Shown: in pieces, positions 27,001 to 40,005 of the stretch
Numbering within the stretch: the first letter of the stretch is position 1
Layout: each line of letters begins with the position of its first letter
Source of the DNA: Pyrrhosoma nymphula
Lineage: Eukaryota > Arthropoda > Insecta > Odonata > Coenagrionidae
Reading direction: 5' to 3'
Length of the DNA: 64,000 nt
NCBI GenBank assembly: GCA_963573305.1
Contig: OY754327.1
Location: forward strand, 141,958,855 to 142,022,854
Made by a program: the position numbers and the translations under genes
The notes under the pieces: model-generated
Seen by the model: the letters and a program-made list of their open reading frames with translations, nothing else
Database searches by the model: none
Told to the model about the DNA's origin: nothing

Positions 27001-30000
27001 TGGTCTAATCTCAACAAAAAAGCCTCGATAACAGCATGAATATTAATTTCAAATATATATCCTTCTTATCTTAAAATATATATCTTATTCAGATAAATAA
27101 AACCGCAAGACCCTTCCCCCAATAATGTTCTCGGGGATAAGGAAGATGTTAGCACGGAATATGTGGCCTGAGCCGCTGGTGTCGCAGGCGTCTAGCAAAA
27201 TGGCGCGTTGAAAGGTCCTTTTAAAGCATAAAATATTCAATAAGCAATATCCGCTTGAACGCAGGAATCTATAGAAAAAAGCAAAGAATTCGTATAACTG
27301 CAATCGAGGAGAAGGATACTCATTGGCAACTGCCTGGAAGAGACTTTTTCCGGTGCAAGGCAGTGGAACAACACTCTCTGATTGGTGGAAAAAAATAAGA
27401 TTGTGTGGAGACCGCACTGAGCTGCTTATTTCAAGGTGTGCTTTTTTTCTTCGGGCCTAAATACAGATTCTGTAATGTATCCGGTGCGTCGTTGAGGAAA
27501 CTCTGGCTCGATGCAATGGAAATCCCGGGACCCCTTCTGTTCTCATCTGAAACAATACTTGAAATTTTCAAACCACGCGAATTGCAGGGTGACTCGGGGG
27601 ATGTTATTTTAACTCCATACTTTTTATCTCTCGAACAAAAACTCATTCTTCCCACGCACCATTAGTTACTCCAAAAATAAAAAAGAGCGCGACGATACTC
27701 CGTTAACATGCAATTCACTTTCATCCTCCCCCTCTTCCTATTCATTTTCCCTCGCCTTTTCTGGGATTGTGTCCTAATACCCTCTGCCACACGCCCCTGC
27801 GGTAGCTCGAAGGGTAATTTTTTTAATAAAGCCCACTCAAGTGGTCGGTAAGTGAATTTTTTCAAATATTTCTGGCAATTTTTACGATCTTTAGGGCTAA
27901 ATCCATGCTGAAAAATTGAGCAAGTGTTCTCCACGGTGGACTCGGCAGGTCGGCGCGCGGGATGGGTGGGTCTGATAGAGGACGGAAAGCGACGAGTCAA
28001 GTGGGAGTGGAGGAAAGAAAGTAGTGGCGGCTGTGGAAGTGGAAGGAAAGCGTGGGAGCTTGAAGGAAAACGATGAAGATTGATTACGAATGGGACCGAG
28101 GAGAAAAGGGGGAGGAGGGGTTTGAGGCGACGGGAGAGCAGGAGGCAGGAGCCGAGCATGAGAAGGAGGAGGTGGAGAAGAGGCTCGAGAGAGAGAGAGG
28201 AAAATGGATGAGGCGGTGCAGGCGAAGGAAGAGATGGTGAGAGAGAAAGAAGGAAGAGCGTGTGGGAGTGGGTGCTTGTCGGGGTGGCGATGGATGGGGC
28301 GGAGTTGAGTTGGCTATGGGCCTCTCTCCCTCCGCCTCTCTCCCTCTCGACACCGGGGATGAAGAAGACGTAAAGAGCAGCAGTACAATGGGGGCAGTGA
28401 TACAAGGGGTGTGGCTTCTTCTTGAGCGGCGCGCGGGGGTGGAAACCGCGGCGTGGAAGGCAGTGTTGAGGAGGGAACGGCGAAGTTGTCGGCCGTCATT
28501 AACCGGGACCGTTGCATCTTGCTGCTCTCGCTGTATTTTGGGGACGACGCGCGAACGGAGCGTAACGTCGGAGTGAATGCATTTGTATGTGACGAAATTA
28601 TAGAAATTATGAGAAAATTTCTCTTCGCTCCCATCATTTACAAATATTGAACTTTTCTGTATACCTAAAATTGAAACCCTAATATGCATTTCACGAAAAA
28701 TAGTTTGGTGAGGGGGTAACAGCATAAAAAATCGATTACTTTCAGGAAAAATTTCGATTCGAATAATTTCTCACTCTAAGGTAAATATTTCATAAACTAA
28801 ATTTTTGCTTAAAACATCTTTCCTTTTCCATAGCATTAAAAAAATTCGCCTTTTGAACTTGGATAATTACCTGGGTGTCTGATACATACAATTTTATTTT
28901 GATGAGTTTTGTAGGTGTTTTTGTCAAGAACTTGTCTTAGGATCAGTTACAATATGTATTGTACCGAAGAATCACTAAAGCATCTATTTTTTGCTGTTTT
29001 TTTGGGCTTGCTAATGATGGAAATAATTCATAGAAAGATAAATTTGGCGTGTCCTTCAAATGCAATGGTCTGGCAAATGACTTTTTTTTAACCCAGCGGC
29101 ATTAATTCTGGTTTGAATAATTTCGAATCATTTCATACGCGAAGCCCATGAGCCCCCATACAACAAAATACTTACTTGAAAATAGCAGAACAAAACATAT
29201 TAAAGCCCAAAACTGTCGGTGTTTTCCCTTGAGATGAAAGATGGATGGGACTAATGAAGGCTCGTGGGACGAAAGGATATTGAGGTGATTGAACAAACAG
29301 ATGAAAGACAAGATCAAGCTGTGGGAAAAGAAGAAGAGGCAAGGAAATGAAAGATCGATGGAAAGTGTAGGAAGACGAACACAGCGGTTGACACTGAAGA
29401 ATGGGGGAGTTGGAGAGGCAGCTGAGTCCCCCTAACAAGTCGCAGCTCAAGATTTTCAGAGGTATTGAGATATTCTGTGTCAAAAGTTGCTACGAATGAA
29501 ATATTTAGGGATCCTCTCTCCTCTGTATCGTCTTTTGACAGCTCAAGAGAACGGAAAGTTTGTGGATATCAAAACATTTTCAGCGTGGAAACGAATGGCG
29601 TGATATGTGTTATGTTCATTAATTTGTATAAGTGGTGCGAATTGGTAAGCAGTTATAGGTATAGATGTCTAAATTAAAACTGAAATTTGTGAATGCGTGC
29701 ATCATGATAAATGAAGTTTTATTAGCATTGGGGAAATAATTGACTATTCCATAAGAACGAGGATTGCTCGTCAAATATTTATATCAATCACTTTACTGTT
29801 GATTTTCAGCGTAAGTCGATAGACCACTTTTTTACTATGGTAAATTGTGAACGCTGGTCAGAGAAAATGAATGTATATGTACACTAAAAACTAGCATAAT
29901 TTTGATATTTTCCTTCGGATGGCAATGATTTTGTTATTTGTGTCTTTTGCATTTGCATCTTGATCGACAAAGAAAAACTACACGACTCGGAAAATTAGGA

Positions 30001-32106
30001 ATAACGAAATAGAGAACATGTTTGCGAATGAGCATAATTTTAAACTTCCATGACATATCATCGAACATGCGTAAAATGTGGACCAACGGCAGCAGTGAAT
30101 TTTATGATGGGTACTTTGGTACATAAATGCATTTGAATTTATCCGCTGGAGCTATACTTAAGTTACTAACTCAACGTGAACGAACGTCGCTCTCCATAAT
30201 ATCTGAAAATGGCCACTTTTGCTTCCTCTGCTATTTCCAGGCGGGTGTCATCTGAAATTAATTGAGGAATAGGGTGCTAAAAACCTACACCAAGGCCACG
30301 GCAGTCGGGGACTGGTAAAAAGAACAAGTGGAAAAATACATTTTTTTTCCGCACAGCACGATGGGGGAACGAAGTAACTTTCGAAAGGAGCTTAAGTCGA
30401 TGGCATTAGCGTCTGCATAGGGATTTCTCACAGAGGCCTTATTCCTCCTTCCATTGGACCGTATTTCAATTTCGTGCATCGAGGGGAGAGGGGGGTTGGT
30501 AAAAAGAAAATATTCTCCTAGATCTCGTTTGATACTCTTTGCCGTCGCACGCTACGGAATAATGTGCAGTGATTGCACTGTCTTTTCCCGAAGAGTCATG
30601 AGTCGTTTCGTCCCTTCAGCAATTCCCTTAAGTGAGAACACTGGAGAATGGCATCAATGCATTTCTCTCTTTCTCCCTTCACCATTCATACCTGCTCTTA
30701 AATAAAGCCTTCCTTCGTCGTCTTTGCGCTCTCGTGCTCCTCTTTACTGCTAATACTTTCGGACCCGCAGCGGCAGCCACTCTTTCTCAAGCGATACAAT
30801 GAGGAGCCACCGCGCGAATGAAAACTTGAGTGAGGATCTTGGGTGGAGGGACCGTGCACCGAAGCCCGAGAGTTTTCAAAAAGAGCTTATAGGGGTGCGA
30901 AAACTTTGTGTGCGAAGCGGCGATACAATGTGCTCAATTTTAAACAAGGGGCTTAGATTAAGTATTCTGTTTTGATCCACTCATCCCTGCCTCACGGAAT
31001 TTTCAGCGCGAAAGTGCGAGAGCACCGGGTGTGTCTGGCTTTGCCCCCGCCCTCCTGAATAAATATTTTTTTCTCTTTCTCTCTCTCATGGGAAGCGGCG
31101 TGCTTGAAAGCTTCTCTCTATGCACACTCGGTTGGAGAGCGGTGTGAACGCTCAGAATCAAAAAAGTCGACCGGGTTTGCGGCGCTGCGTGACGGGGGCG
31201 GTCATAATTCATGCACCTGATTACAGTAAAAGCCTACAATTAACGGATTAGATGGCTCGGAGCGTGAAGGGAAGGCTTGGTGTAAAGGGAGTGGTGCGGG
31301 AATCTCATCGCGAGGTGCGGAGAAAAAGAATGGGCTTGTCGCGATAAAATAAGGGAATAAGTTATATGAGAATGAGGAGGGAAGAGCGAGAGATGGGACG
31401 ATGGACCATTGGGGGTGTGTTAAGGAGAGAGGAGGGATTTTTTTATTATTAATTTTTTTCAAAGAATAAGATAAAGTTGGGAATTTTTCACGGGAAAGGC
31501 GCTTAGGTAATGGAGAGTGAAGAGGAGGAGGGAGGGTGGTGGGAGAAAAATGGGTAAAAGAGGCGACAGGAGAAGGGTGGAAGTGGGAGGGGAGGTAGGG
31601 AGGGGAGGTGGAAGGGGGTTGGGGGGGGGGGGTGGCAGAGTGGACGCGATAGATTAGAGAACGAGCGGGAAAATGTTATCGCCCAGTAGATGGCAGTGGT
31701 GGGGCAGCGGTGTGAGGAAGAGATGGTGAGGATACTAATGGGAGGGGATATTGGAGATAACGACCGGAGTTAATGGCACTCTAGATTATACTCCATCTGC
31801 TTTTGTTAGCCATTCTCAAAAAAGCCGCAAAATTCCTTAGCACTCTATCTTTAGCAGTCTACGTGATGTACGATTGTCGGCCCTTTTTTTTATTTCGAGC
31901 AAGGGAGAAATTTTGGGGCAACGCAGCGATGATATACATTTCAATTAGCACGGATATTTTGTGAAGGGGGATTTAGTTTTTGTTCTCCCTTCTCCGACGC
32001 CCGCTTTGCTGAAAGCGGTGAATTAATTCGTTATTTTTTATTGAACTACTCAAAACCTTCGCAACGTGTGGTTGTGTTAAGAAATGTATCCTTTTTTCGT
32101 TGGCAG
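24014..32106 (+). other. 8.1 kb intron within Ig6
   Basis: No supported gene. The + strand is unusually purine-rich over three blocks: about 25790-26210, 27960-28310 and 31490-31760. Long minus-strand frames at 24459-24959, 27662-28405 and 28084-28725 are Ser/Pro/Arg-rich products of that composition. A GA-repeat lies at about 26020-26042. The remainder (24014-25780, 26230-27650, 28650-31480) shows nothing I can name. Confidence 0.65.
31584..31632 (+). repeat. G-run cluster, G-quadruplex-capable
   Basis: Several runs of three or more G with 1-5 base spacers (gggaggggaggtagggagggg) are followed by a run of about 13 G ending at 31632. This fits the usual G3+N1-7 quadruplex pattern on the transcribed-RNA-sense strand. 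No function is shown. Confidence 0.65.
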
Positions 32107-32268
32107 ATAATAGAGAGCTTCCCGTGGATTTGCGGCAAAAGGTATACTCGAACGGAACATTGTCCGTAGAGCACGTGCAAAAGAAGTCGGATGCCGGAGT
32201 CTACACCTGCACAGCGAGGAATAAACAAGGACACAGCGCAAGGCGCAGTGGGGAAGTGGCTGTAATCG
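32107..32268 (+). CDS. Dscam2: Dscam exon: Ig6 second half
   Basis: Reads DNRELPVDLRQKVYSNGTLS, then VEHVQKKSDAGVYTCTARNK with the second cysteine, and QGHSARRSGEVAVI. R-LP---RQKV--NGTL and the YTC-A-N-QG-SAR block are typical of Dscam Ig6. Acceptor ttcgttggcag and donor ATCG|GTAATG, phases 1 and 1. The last base is shared with a Val codon completed by either Ig7 exon (G|TT or G|TC), so this exon is the common upstream partner in the Ig7 choice. Confidence 0.93.
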
Positions 32269-35130
32269 GTAATGAAAGCATTCTATTTTATGTCAAAGGA
32301 TAATGAAGTGTCATTCTCAAGAACAAAATGCTTATGATCAAATCGTTGCAATGAAATTCACAACTCAACATTGCTCATGTAATGAAGCAATTTAAAAGTG
32401 AAAGTAAAACTTGTAAGCTTTTTAGGCTTCAATTCGTAGTTCTTAGTACTTATAATTAAAATTGATATACTTGCACTTCATTTTAAAAAAAGTTTCGTGC
32501 TTGCTCGACGTGTTTTTCCCACTTATGGCATCATCAGATACAAAATATTCAGATAAGGCTTTATACACAATCTGATTATTCTGTACCTGATGATGCCGTA
32601 AGTCAGCGAAAGAGTCGTACGAATAAGGAAAAAATGTGGAAAAGCGCATGTATGTTGATTTCATTTATGAATTGTAAAAGATTGAGATGTTCTGTAATGA
32701 CGAACGCTCAAACTCCTTTCTTACTGGAGTACAGTTTCAATTTTAGTCTATTCTTATGGAGATGGATTCCATAAATTTCTATTTGTTAATCACCATGTCC
32801 TTTATTATCGCTTAAATGTTTTGTTCTCATCTCTCTTCAGGTTATATCAGTTCACAGTCCTGATCACCTCTATGAGCCTCTGAATTCTATAAATATTATT
32901 ACTTTCAGTGACCTCAACTTGGAATCATTTACAACAAGCAGCCTGAAATGAAACAGAGAACAATAACTATGAGAGTTAGGTATGATGAATCGTGAGAAAA
33001 ACATAGAAAATGTTATTCCTGAGTCGTAGTGAGATGGGGAAAGGGAATGGCAGGGTAACATGGTTCGACATTCGGGAACGCTATAGTAACTTCGCGAAGA
33101 TCGCAGGGAGAACCGATGTGGAATGCGAATTTTGCTGGAGAGTGGGAATGTTTTAAAATAGGCCAGTGAGGAGAGGGGGCGTGGCTATTCGAAATCTGAG
33201 AGTTTAGCAGGGAAAGTGCTCAAACTCGGGTGGACCGGGAAACGGGAAAATTTGACGGTGGATTAAATTGGATCGCGCAGAATGGGTGCGGGGAATCGCC
33301 AAAATGAAAACTGCCGGGATTTTATAGGAGGAAAATCAGAAAGCTTTGGCATTTTGTCGAACAAAGCGATGAAAATTGTTGGAATTTCCCCTTAGTAAAT
33401 GGATACCGATTACGTTTCAACTGCTCTTAATATAATTCTTTCCGAATTTTAACATATCTATGTATACTTTCATATCTTAAATGAGCATTTGTATCTTTGC
33501 AGGGGAAATGTAATTCAGAACATTGTTTGGGTTTTAATCGACGTGATTGCGCTTCTGAAATGAAAATGGAAATCGGGATAAAATTAGCCACATTACAACT
33601 TAAACAAAGGGCATGATAGAATCATGTGGAGTCAAATTGTAAATTTACGCATAACCCTGCCAAACGGCAGATTTTTTAAACAAACAATTACATGAAAACC
33701 GAACGTCAATGAAATAGTTCTATTATCTACGTGAAAGTGGAACTATCGTTAGGATATTTTATGTTTTACATACCATATTGTCTGTATTGTATGCTTTGTA
33801 TTATTAATGGCTCTTGTTTTTCTTTATTCAACTGGATTAAAACATTTATTAGCTAGTTTGGTTCATATTTGTGCCAGTAAATAATTTTATATGCATGCTC
33901 TATTTTTCATTTTCTTATAGTATTTAGGAATAGTGACCTTTTTGATATTTCCAGGAAGGTAGTGTCATCTCGATGCAGCCCGGTCTAACATTGCGTAGTA
34001 TAGCTTATCGTTTTAAATGAAGATTGTTCCCGAGTGTGAAACATCCATCTATTTTATTAATTTAATTATTTTAATGTTTTATTTCAATTGTGAACTCGGT
34101 TTCTGGCACTTAATCATCTTGATATCATCTCATAATATCGTTGTTAATTTGTTTGATTAATTGCTTATAATCCAAGTTATTAGTGAAGAGTAGCTTGTCA
34201 ACCCAAAAAAATCACAGTTTTCGCTCAATGGTTATATAGAGGAACTTTTGCTTTTAGCCAGACTTAGTTTGTACCAGACTTATACTAAATAATTAAATTT
34301 TACCTTTTCTGGATATTATGAAGTTATTTAATCTAATACGGTTTGAGTGTAGTATTTGGATTAGAATCTGCTTTTATTGCTGTGAACGAAATTGCCAATA
34401 TCACCTATTATGTTTTAAAAAGCAATCTCATAATTTCACCTTTGTTTTTTAATTAGCTCATTGTGCGCAAAACTTTTGATACGCTGTAGAATTAATGAAG
34501 TAGGGCCTTTTAGTTTGTCTTTTTGCAATAAAGTCATAATCGAAATTGGTCGTATCTGCTCCTTATTGAAACGATGAAGGGGCCTTAACCTTTGCGGAGT
34601 TATTCAAAAATCTAAATTGGAATTACTATCACAATAAGTTTTTTTGTTATTTTTCGGTAGATAGCAAGGCCTTTTCAGAATAATGGGAATTTACCCCGTT
34701 TTCTCTCTTACAGAAGGCCTTTGTATATCACACGCGAAAATAGCGTCGCGGCCATTAGCAGAAAAGTTTGTCTCGTTTTCCATAAATTTCTGGACGACCC
34801 CGTTGCATCAAGGCCACACTGCATTCTCGCCGGTTGTGTAACCCCGAGCAATTTTTATTATATCATTCCCCACGCTTCCTTTAATCTCCATATTTCTCTC
34901 CGAGCCTCTTCATTAACTCTTCTCTCAACTTTTGTTCCAGCCCAAAAAAAGAAAGAACGATGCTCCAGGAAAATATTACTGAACAAAAAATAAAATGAAG
35001 CAAAAAAATTGATTTAATTTTTTCAACCCTCCTTACGATTTATTTTAAGTGGTTTTTTTATATTTCCCTCTTATAAGCCCGTTGACTCTTATGTATCTCT
35101 TTTTTCTCTCTTTCTCTGCTTCCCTTGCAG
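32269..35130 (+). other. Intron upstream of Ig7A
   Basis: 2.9 kb, AT-rich. It contains a foldback repeat (32469-32665), and otherwise I see no gene. It ends in a strong pyrimidine tract (ttttttctctctttctctgc) directly before the Ig7A acceptor. Confidence 0.7.
32469..32665. repeat. Foldback repeat with paired CTGATGATGCC motifs
   Basis: The left half contains acttatggcatcatcagata and the right half tacctgatgatgccgtaagt, which are reverse complements. Outer parts are weaker matches (cttgcacttcatttt against its counterpart near 32645). Each half carries CTGATGATGCC followed by a GAAA and a CGT-type stretch. It is the same family as the hairpins at 7056 and 44048. Confidence 0.65.
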
Positions 35131-35502
35131 TTCCCCCCAAAATTAGCCCATTCCACGTAGACAAGACACTAAATATGGGTGAAAGGGCGAGTTTTACCTG
35201 CTCTGTCACTAAAGGGGATGTCCCCCTTACCGTTTCTTGGCTAAAGGACGGAATACCTCTCCCTTCCTCTCCTTCCTCTTCTTCCCCGTCATCATCATCT
35301 TCTTCCTCGTCCGCCTCTTCTTCGTCCTCCTCCTCGACTTCCTCTGCATCCTCCGCCTCTGGGATATCTGTGTCTCATGTGGACCAGTTCACTAGCATAC
35401 TGCTCATCGAGTCCCTGTCTCCGAGACACAATGGCAATTATTCCTGTGTTGCACAGAATTTGGCCGCTACGGTCTCGCACACGCAGCAGCTCATGGTCAA
35501 TG
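35131..35502 (+). CDS. Dscam2: Dscam2 alternative exon Ig7, copy A
   Basis: Encodes a whole Ig7 domain: VPPKISPFHVDKTLNMGERA, SFTCSVTKGDVPLTVSWLKD, a Ser-rich insert of about 35 residues, then VSHVDQFTSILLIESLSP and RHNGNYSCVAQNLAATVSHT. Both cysteines and the core tryptophan are present. It is 372 bp (124 codons), phase 1 at both ends, acceptor tcccttgcag and donor AATG|GTAAAG. Known: Drosophila Dscam2 has two mutually exclusive Ig7 exons, regulated in a cell-type-specific way (Muscleblind has been implicated), and Ig7 identity sets homophilic specificity. Inference: this copy matches the A-type exon from its position and its HNG-YSCVA-NLAA-VSHTQ end. Odd: the Ser insert (about 35266-35360) is encoded by mixed TCN codons. 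Confidence 0.92.
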
Positions 35503-37739
35503 GTAAAGCGGGATATTTAAAACACGCACACGGCGGGGGAAGGGGCTAAGGGAGATGGGCCGAGAGTGCCGGGCGCTCAAACACGTGGTCAAAATGGGTC
35601 GAGCCGCGAGCACGGACTGCCTGAGACGCCAAAAGAGACATTACTTACTGTGTATAGCACGACGGTGTGTTCCAGTGAGATATCGACGGAAAGGAGAGAT
35701 GGAGAAAGACGACTGGATGCAGAAATAAAGAGAAACCAGTGCATTACCAACTGCCTCACTTAACCCGCCGGGCATTACACTTCGGTCTAAACACGGACCG
35801 CGTGGTTGCCATGTGGCGGGTGGTTTGGGAGATAGCTCTTGGACGGGAGGGCTCGCTAGCGCAAGCTTCGGGAGTGGTATCGACGTGTAACCCTTTGGCG
35901 CGTCCTCACCCAACGGCTTCCCTCGAGTGGAAATGAATGGGAAAAACGGGAGAGAGATGTAATCGATGGGGTCGACTGGAAGTATGTACCACGGGCTTGT
36001 TCTCTCAATCAAATGTTATGGCTTCGCGCGTGGTGGAGGGAAGTGGTTGTGTTCCGCGAACGCAGTTGTTACTCGTTGTTCAAAGTGTAATAATCAATCG
36101 GATAAAGTAGTTGCAATGGTTTTGGTGTGAGAGGAGGCGGATTCTTCCAGCCGTAAACTAGATATATTATATAGTTAAGGGTCAACACTATATAACGCGT
36201 AATAGCATTACCACCAAACGTATGTCAATCTCATATTCAGATATTTTCCATCGCTCACCGAGAAACGATGATAAACTTTGAGTTGTCGGCAGTTAGTGTT
36301 GCCGAATGAGACTTTATAAAGTCATCGCTAATCAAATTTGGAATCAGTGTGATGACAATTTTTACTGAGACTCAAATGAAGCTAGAAATTGTGTAATGGA
36401 ACTATTTACTCAGACTGATATAATCAAGCATTGCAATTACGGGCGATAATTTAGGTCGTAAATATTTCACAAAAAGTCAATTTTGTATTCGGATCTACCC
36501 ATCTGCAACGACATGTTTCTTTTTAAATCAATTCACAGATAACTTACCAGCGTGGCCGAAAAACATGAATGGAATAAAATTTACGCAGAAAGCCTAATCT
36601 ATACCTCATACCACAGAGAGGGTTGTGGTGAGCGGGCTCATCTCAAACTACTGTGACATAAAATTTGCTTCGCGTAATTAATTTTTCGATAGATTATTTT
36701 TTAAGGTGAAAATTCTTTCCATAACTGCAGGATACAATACATTACGGAACCCTCCGCTGTATAGAAACCCGCCTCATAAACTCGCTCATTGCTGAGGCGA
36801 TACAAATTACAAAAGGGGATGACGACGTTCCGTTATGAACCCGGCCATCAAGAAGAATCGTGTTATAGGTCGTAAAAGTGGTGATGCCGTGCCAATGAGT
36901 AAACTCGATACCACATATCGATCGCTCGAATGCCAGTGAGCCCACCACCTCCAGAGGAAGGAGCACTTGGGTTTGTCGTCGGAAGGCGTCCGTTGCACGT
37001 GTGGTTGACTCCCACTAGCGCCGTGCTCTTCGTAGCCTTGGTTCCCTCTAAGCCTATTCTACTCGCTTTACAAGTTTTTGAATATTCTCTTTTTTCTCTT
37101 AACATTTTTAGCTGTTCTCTCTTTGTATTTTACATATATAATATATTGAATTTCTTGGTCTTGTTGTTACTATGGTTGATATTGTTTTATATTCTTACTT
37201 AACCATATGTATACATATTACATATATTTATATCCTATAATATTGAATTGTATGTACATATAGCTTAACTGTATCCGTGTGTGTCGGTGAGTGACTGTGC
37301 TGTGTAAGAGTGATTGAGCGCGTGAGTGGCAAAGTGTTTAAATTTGCCTTTCGGGTCTTTGAGAGTGGAAACGCGATCCCTGGACCTATGCGAGGCTTGT
37401 CGGAGGGGCTTTTAACCAATTTCACCGCGGATCTCTGTCATTTTTTTTGGCAACCTGAATTTCCAGCATTGTGTGGAATTGATCGTTGATGGGCCACCTG
37501 AATTGAAAAATAATGTAATTCTAAAACCGACTGTCCCTCAGCAACACCATGACCTCATGATGTTTGTGGATATTCCTTTGTATGTGCTCGAAATGTCGCC
37601 CACATTTTGTCATTGGGTAAGCTCCCTTCTGAAACGGTCGCGCAATGGTTTCCCCCGGTCTGCGTCCTACACTACAGAGAGTACAAAGGCAATTGGTTGG
37701 AATATCCGAAAGCTTTTATAGCTTGCAATTATTTTTTTG

Positions 37740-38780
37740 GAACATTTTTGGTCTCTAATTTTTTGAACCTCTTTTCTCTTTCTCTCCATTTCTCTTTTTT
37801 GAAAAAAAAAAGAAACCGCTCCTGTTATGTCTTTTCAAATACAATTGCGTATTTTTCTCATGTCTCTTTTTCTCTTTCTCTCTCTCTCCTTCTCTTTTTG
37901 GGAACGGTCTCAACCCTCAACTGCCTTCTTCGCCCGATGACCTCTCCTCTTCCCCAATCCTACCTCTCCCGCCTTTCTCTACTCTTTTATCCTCTCTTCC
38001 TCTCCCCAATCCTACGCTCATGATATGCCTCCTCCTCCCTTTATCTTTCTCCGAATTCATCTCTCTTTCATCCCTTTCCATGTCGTTTTCCTCTCCTTCC
38101 CATTCCCCTCTCATTTATCCTCGTGTTACACGCTCGGGAAAATGTTGACGGCCTCCTCCACGTTTTCTCTTTCTTACTCCCGCGTACACAAATTGTACAC
38201 TTCTTGGTAATCCTTCCCCGCTTCCCCGTTCCTTCCGATTTTCCCTCTTCGACACCGCAAACTCGTTCCATCTCCCCTTCCCTCGCCACATTACTTCGCT
38301 CCCCTAACCTTCTCCCTCCTTCATTTTCTCTCAACTCTCCTCCCCTGGCCCTGTACCCCTTTTCCTTACTCCTTAACCTCCCCCATCCCCACCCTGTGGT
38401 CTGTATGTTCTCTTCCTCTCACCCCGTCTCATCCCTCTCCCCCTCCTTCCATTAACTCGTTTAAACACTTGGGATAATCGCATTTGGGATTCCTTTAACT
38501 TCAACCTCCCTCTCTCTCTCTCTGGACGTCCATTTGAAAACTTCCTTAAATGCGTCTTTTGATGGTCCGTTCCGAATGAACTTTCACGACCATTTCCTCC
38601 GTTCCTTCCTCCCACTCTCTCCACAACTTGATCCTCCTCTCCTTTACATATTTGAATGGGTCAAAATTTTATTTTATTTTACCCCGGCTCCGAAAAATAT
38701 TTCTCTCCCCCCCCCCACCCCGAACACTTTCCAACTCTCAAAACTTCTCTTTCCACGGCCCTTCGTGATCCGTTGAACCG
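37740..38780 (+). repeat. Pyrimidine-rich tract in the Ig7A-Ig7B intron
   Basis: About 1 kb in which C and T dominate the transcribed-sense strand, with many CTCTCT, TTCTCT and CCTTCC words (for example 37862-37900, 38170-38350 and 38505-38522). The open frames on both strands are compositional. Known: such CU-rich RNA binds PTB/hnRNP I-type repressors. Whether it does here is inference. Confidence 0.7.
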
Positions 38781-39199
38781 TCCGGATGTGAAAAATATAT
38801 GAAATAAAATAATAAAAAAACTTTTCCGGGGACGCTTCTGAAACGTAACTTCCTGTTCGCATCCTCTCTCTCTCAATCTCCTTCCTACATATCCCCCCAT
38901 TATCATTCCCCCCGACCTCCTCTTCGACTTCGCACGAATGTCCTCTTCGTCCTCGGAAACCCTCAACCACCGTCATTAAACCTCCACGTGCTCCCATTTT
39001 CCTTTCAACTTTCTCGCGCAATCGATCTATCGATCGACGCTCGAATCGACGTGATCGCACTCGGGAAAAACCTTCTTACTCTTTTCCTTTTCCGAACGGA
39101 ACTCTTGGAAAAAAAATAATACAAAATAACTTGTCTTCCCCTTCTCCCGGACGGAATTCATTCGGGAATGATTTTGATTTCAAACACGTGCCCGGATGA

Positions 39200-39870
39200 C
39201 TCCACGTGTTCGAATGCAAATGTTGCCGAAACGATACAACCCTCGATGAAAAAAATCTGAAACACGCGTAAATCTCGCGACGACCCCTGACAACCGCGAT
39301 CAAATTACCTACATTTTCCAACTCTGTCCTACCTGACCGACTCCCATCATTCACTGATCAATCCAATTTTCTCTTGCCATTCATATCACGTGGTCAAATG
39401 CAAATGGCGACCTACTTATAAAAAAAACTGAAAACGCGAAACTGTCATGACGACCCCTCATCATCGCGACCGCTTTGTCTGCGTTTCCCACGCCATCCCA
39501 ATTCGACCGACACCCGTGATTGCCTGCTTCATCATCCTTATCGCACGCTTCACGGGCAAATGCAAATGGCGCCGAAACAAACAAAAATAACTGTAAATGC
39601 GGTAATATCCATGGCGACCGCTCACAACCACGGCCACAACATGCAACCCTCACCATGTTACCCTCCCAAATGACTCCATGATTCATACTCACTCTTTTTC
39701 TCTCACTTCGTCACACTCCCGCTTTCTGTGACCGTCTTCCACGTGTCTCTCTCACATCACGTTCCACAACGAAACGGAAAAACGAACAAAAATAACCGGA
39801 AACGCTGAACTATTCACGGCCACTTCTCACAACCACGACAACAACATGCATCCCCCACCCTGTTCCTTAA
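39200..39870 (+). repeat. Diverged tandem repeat, about 4 units, before Ig7B
   Basis: Units begin at about 39212, 39396, 39558 and 39768 (spacings near 184, 162 and 210). Shared parts are aaatgcaaatggcgccgaaac, an A-rich aaaaataactg-aaa-gcg segment, a ggcgaccgctcacaaccacg-type segment and caacatgcaaccctcacc. The units are diverged, so the array is old. It ends about 140 bases before the Ig7B acceptor. Confidence 0.65.
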
Positions 39871-40005
39871 AAAAAACCGCACCCTGATTCCCTAATATCT
39901 CCCTTGCTCTTCTCCTCTCCCTCACCGTCCCTCACTCCCTCTTTCTGTGTCTGTCTCTCACTTACATCACGATCTTACCGTCCATACGCGCCGCCCCGTC
40001 TCCAG

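Larger units (their letters stand above)
35503..40005 (+). other. Intron between alternative Ig7 exons A and B
   Basis: 4.5 kb. From the 5' end: a G-rich start (about 35530-35960), AT-rich sequence to 37740, a pyrimidine-rich tract (37740-38780), then a diverged tandem repeat (39200-39870) and a final pyrimidine-rich stretch up to the Ig7B acceptor. No coding exon was found. Being long, the intron does not enforce exclusivity by being too short to splice. Removing it would join both Ig7 exons in frame, so a regulatory block is needed. Confidence 0.75.

Noticed and set aside
27662..28725. Minus-strand frames of 247 and 213 codons
   Set aside because: Ser/Pro/Arg-rich low complexity caused by a purine-rich sense strand; two overlapping frames are open at once and neither has a recognisable domain.
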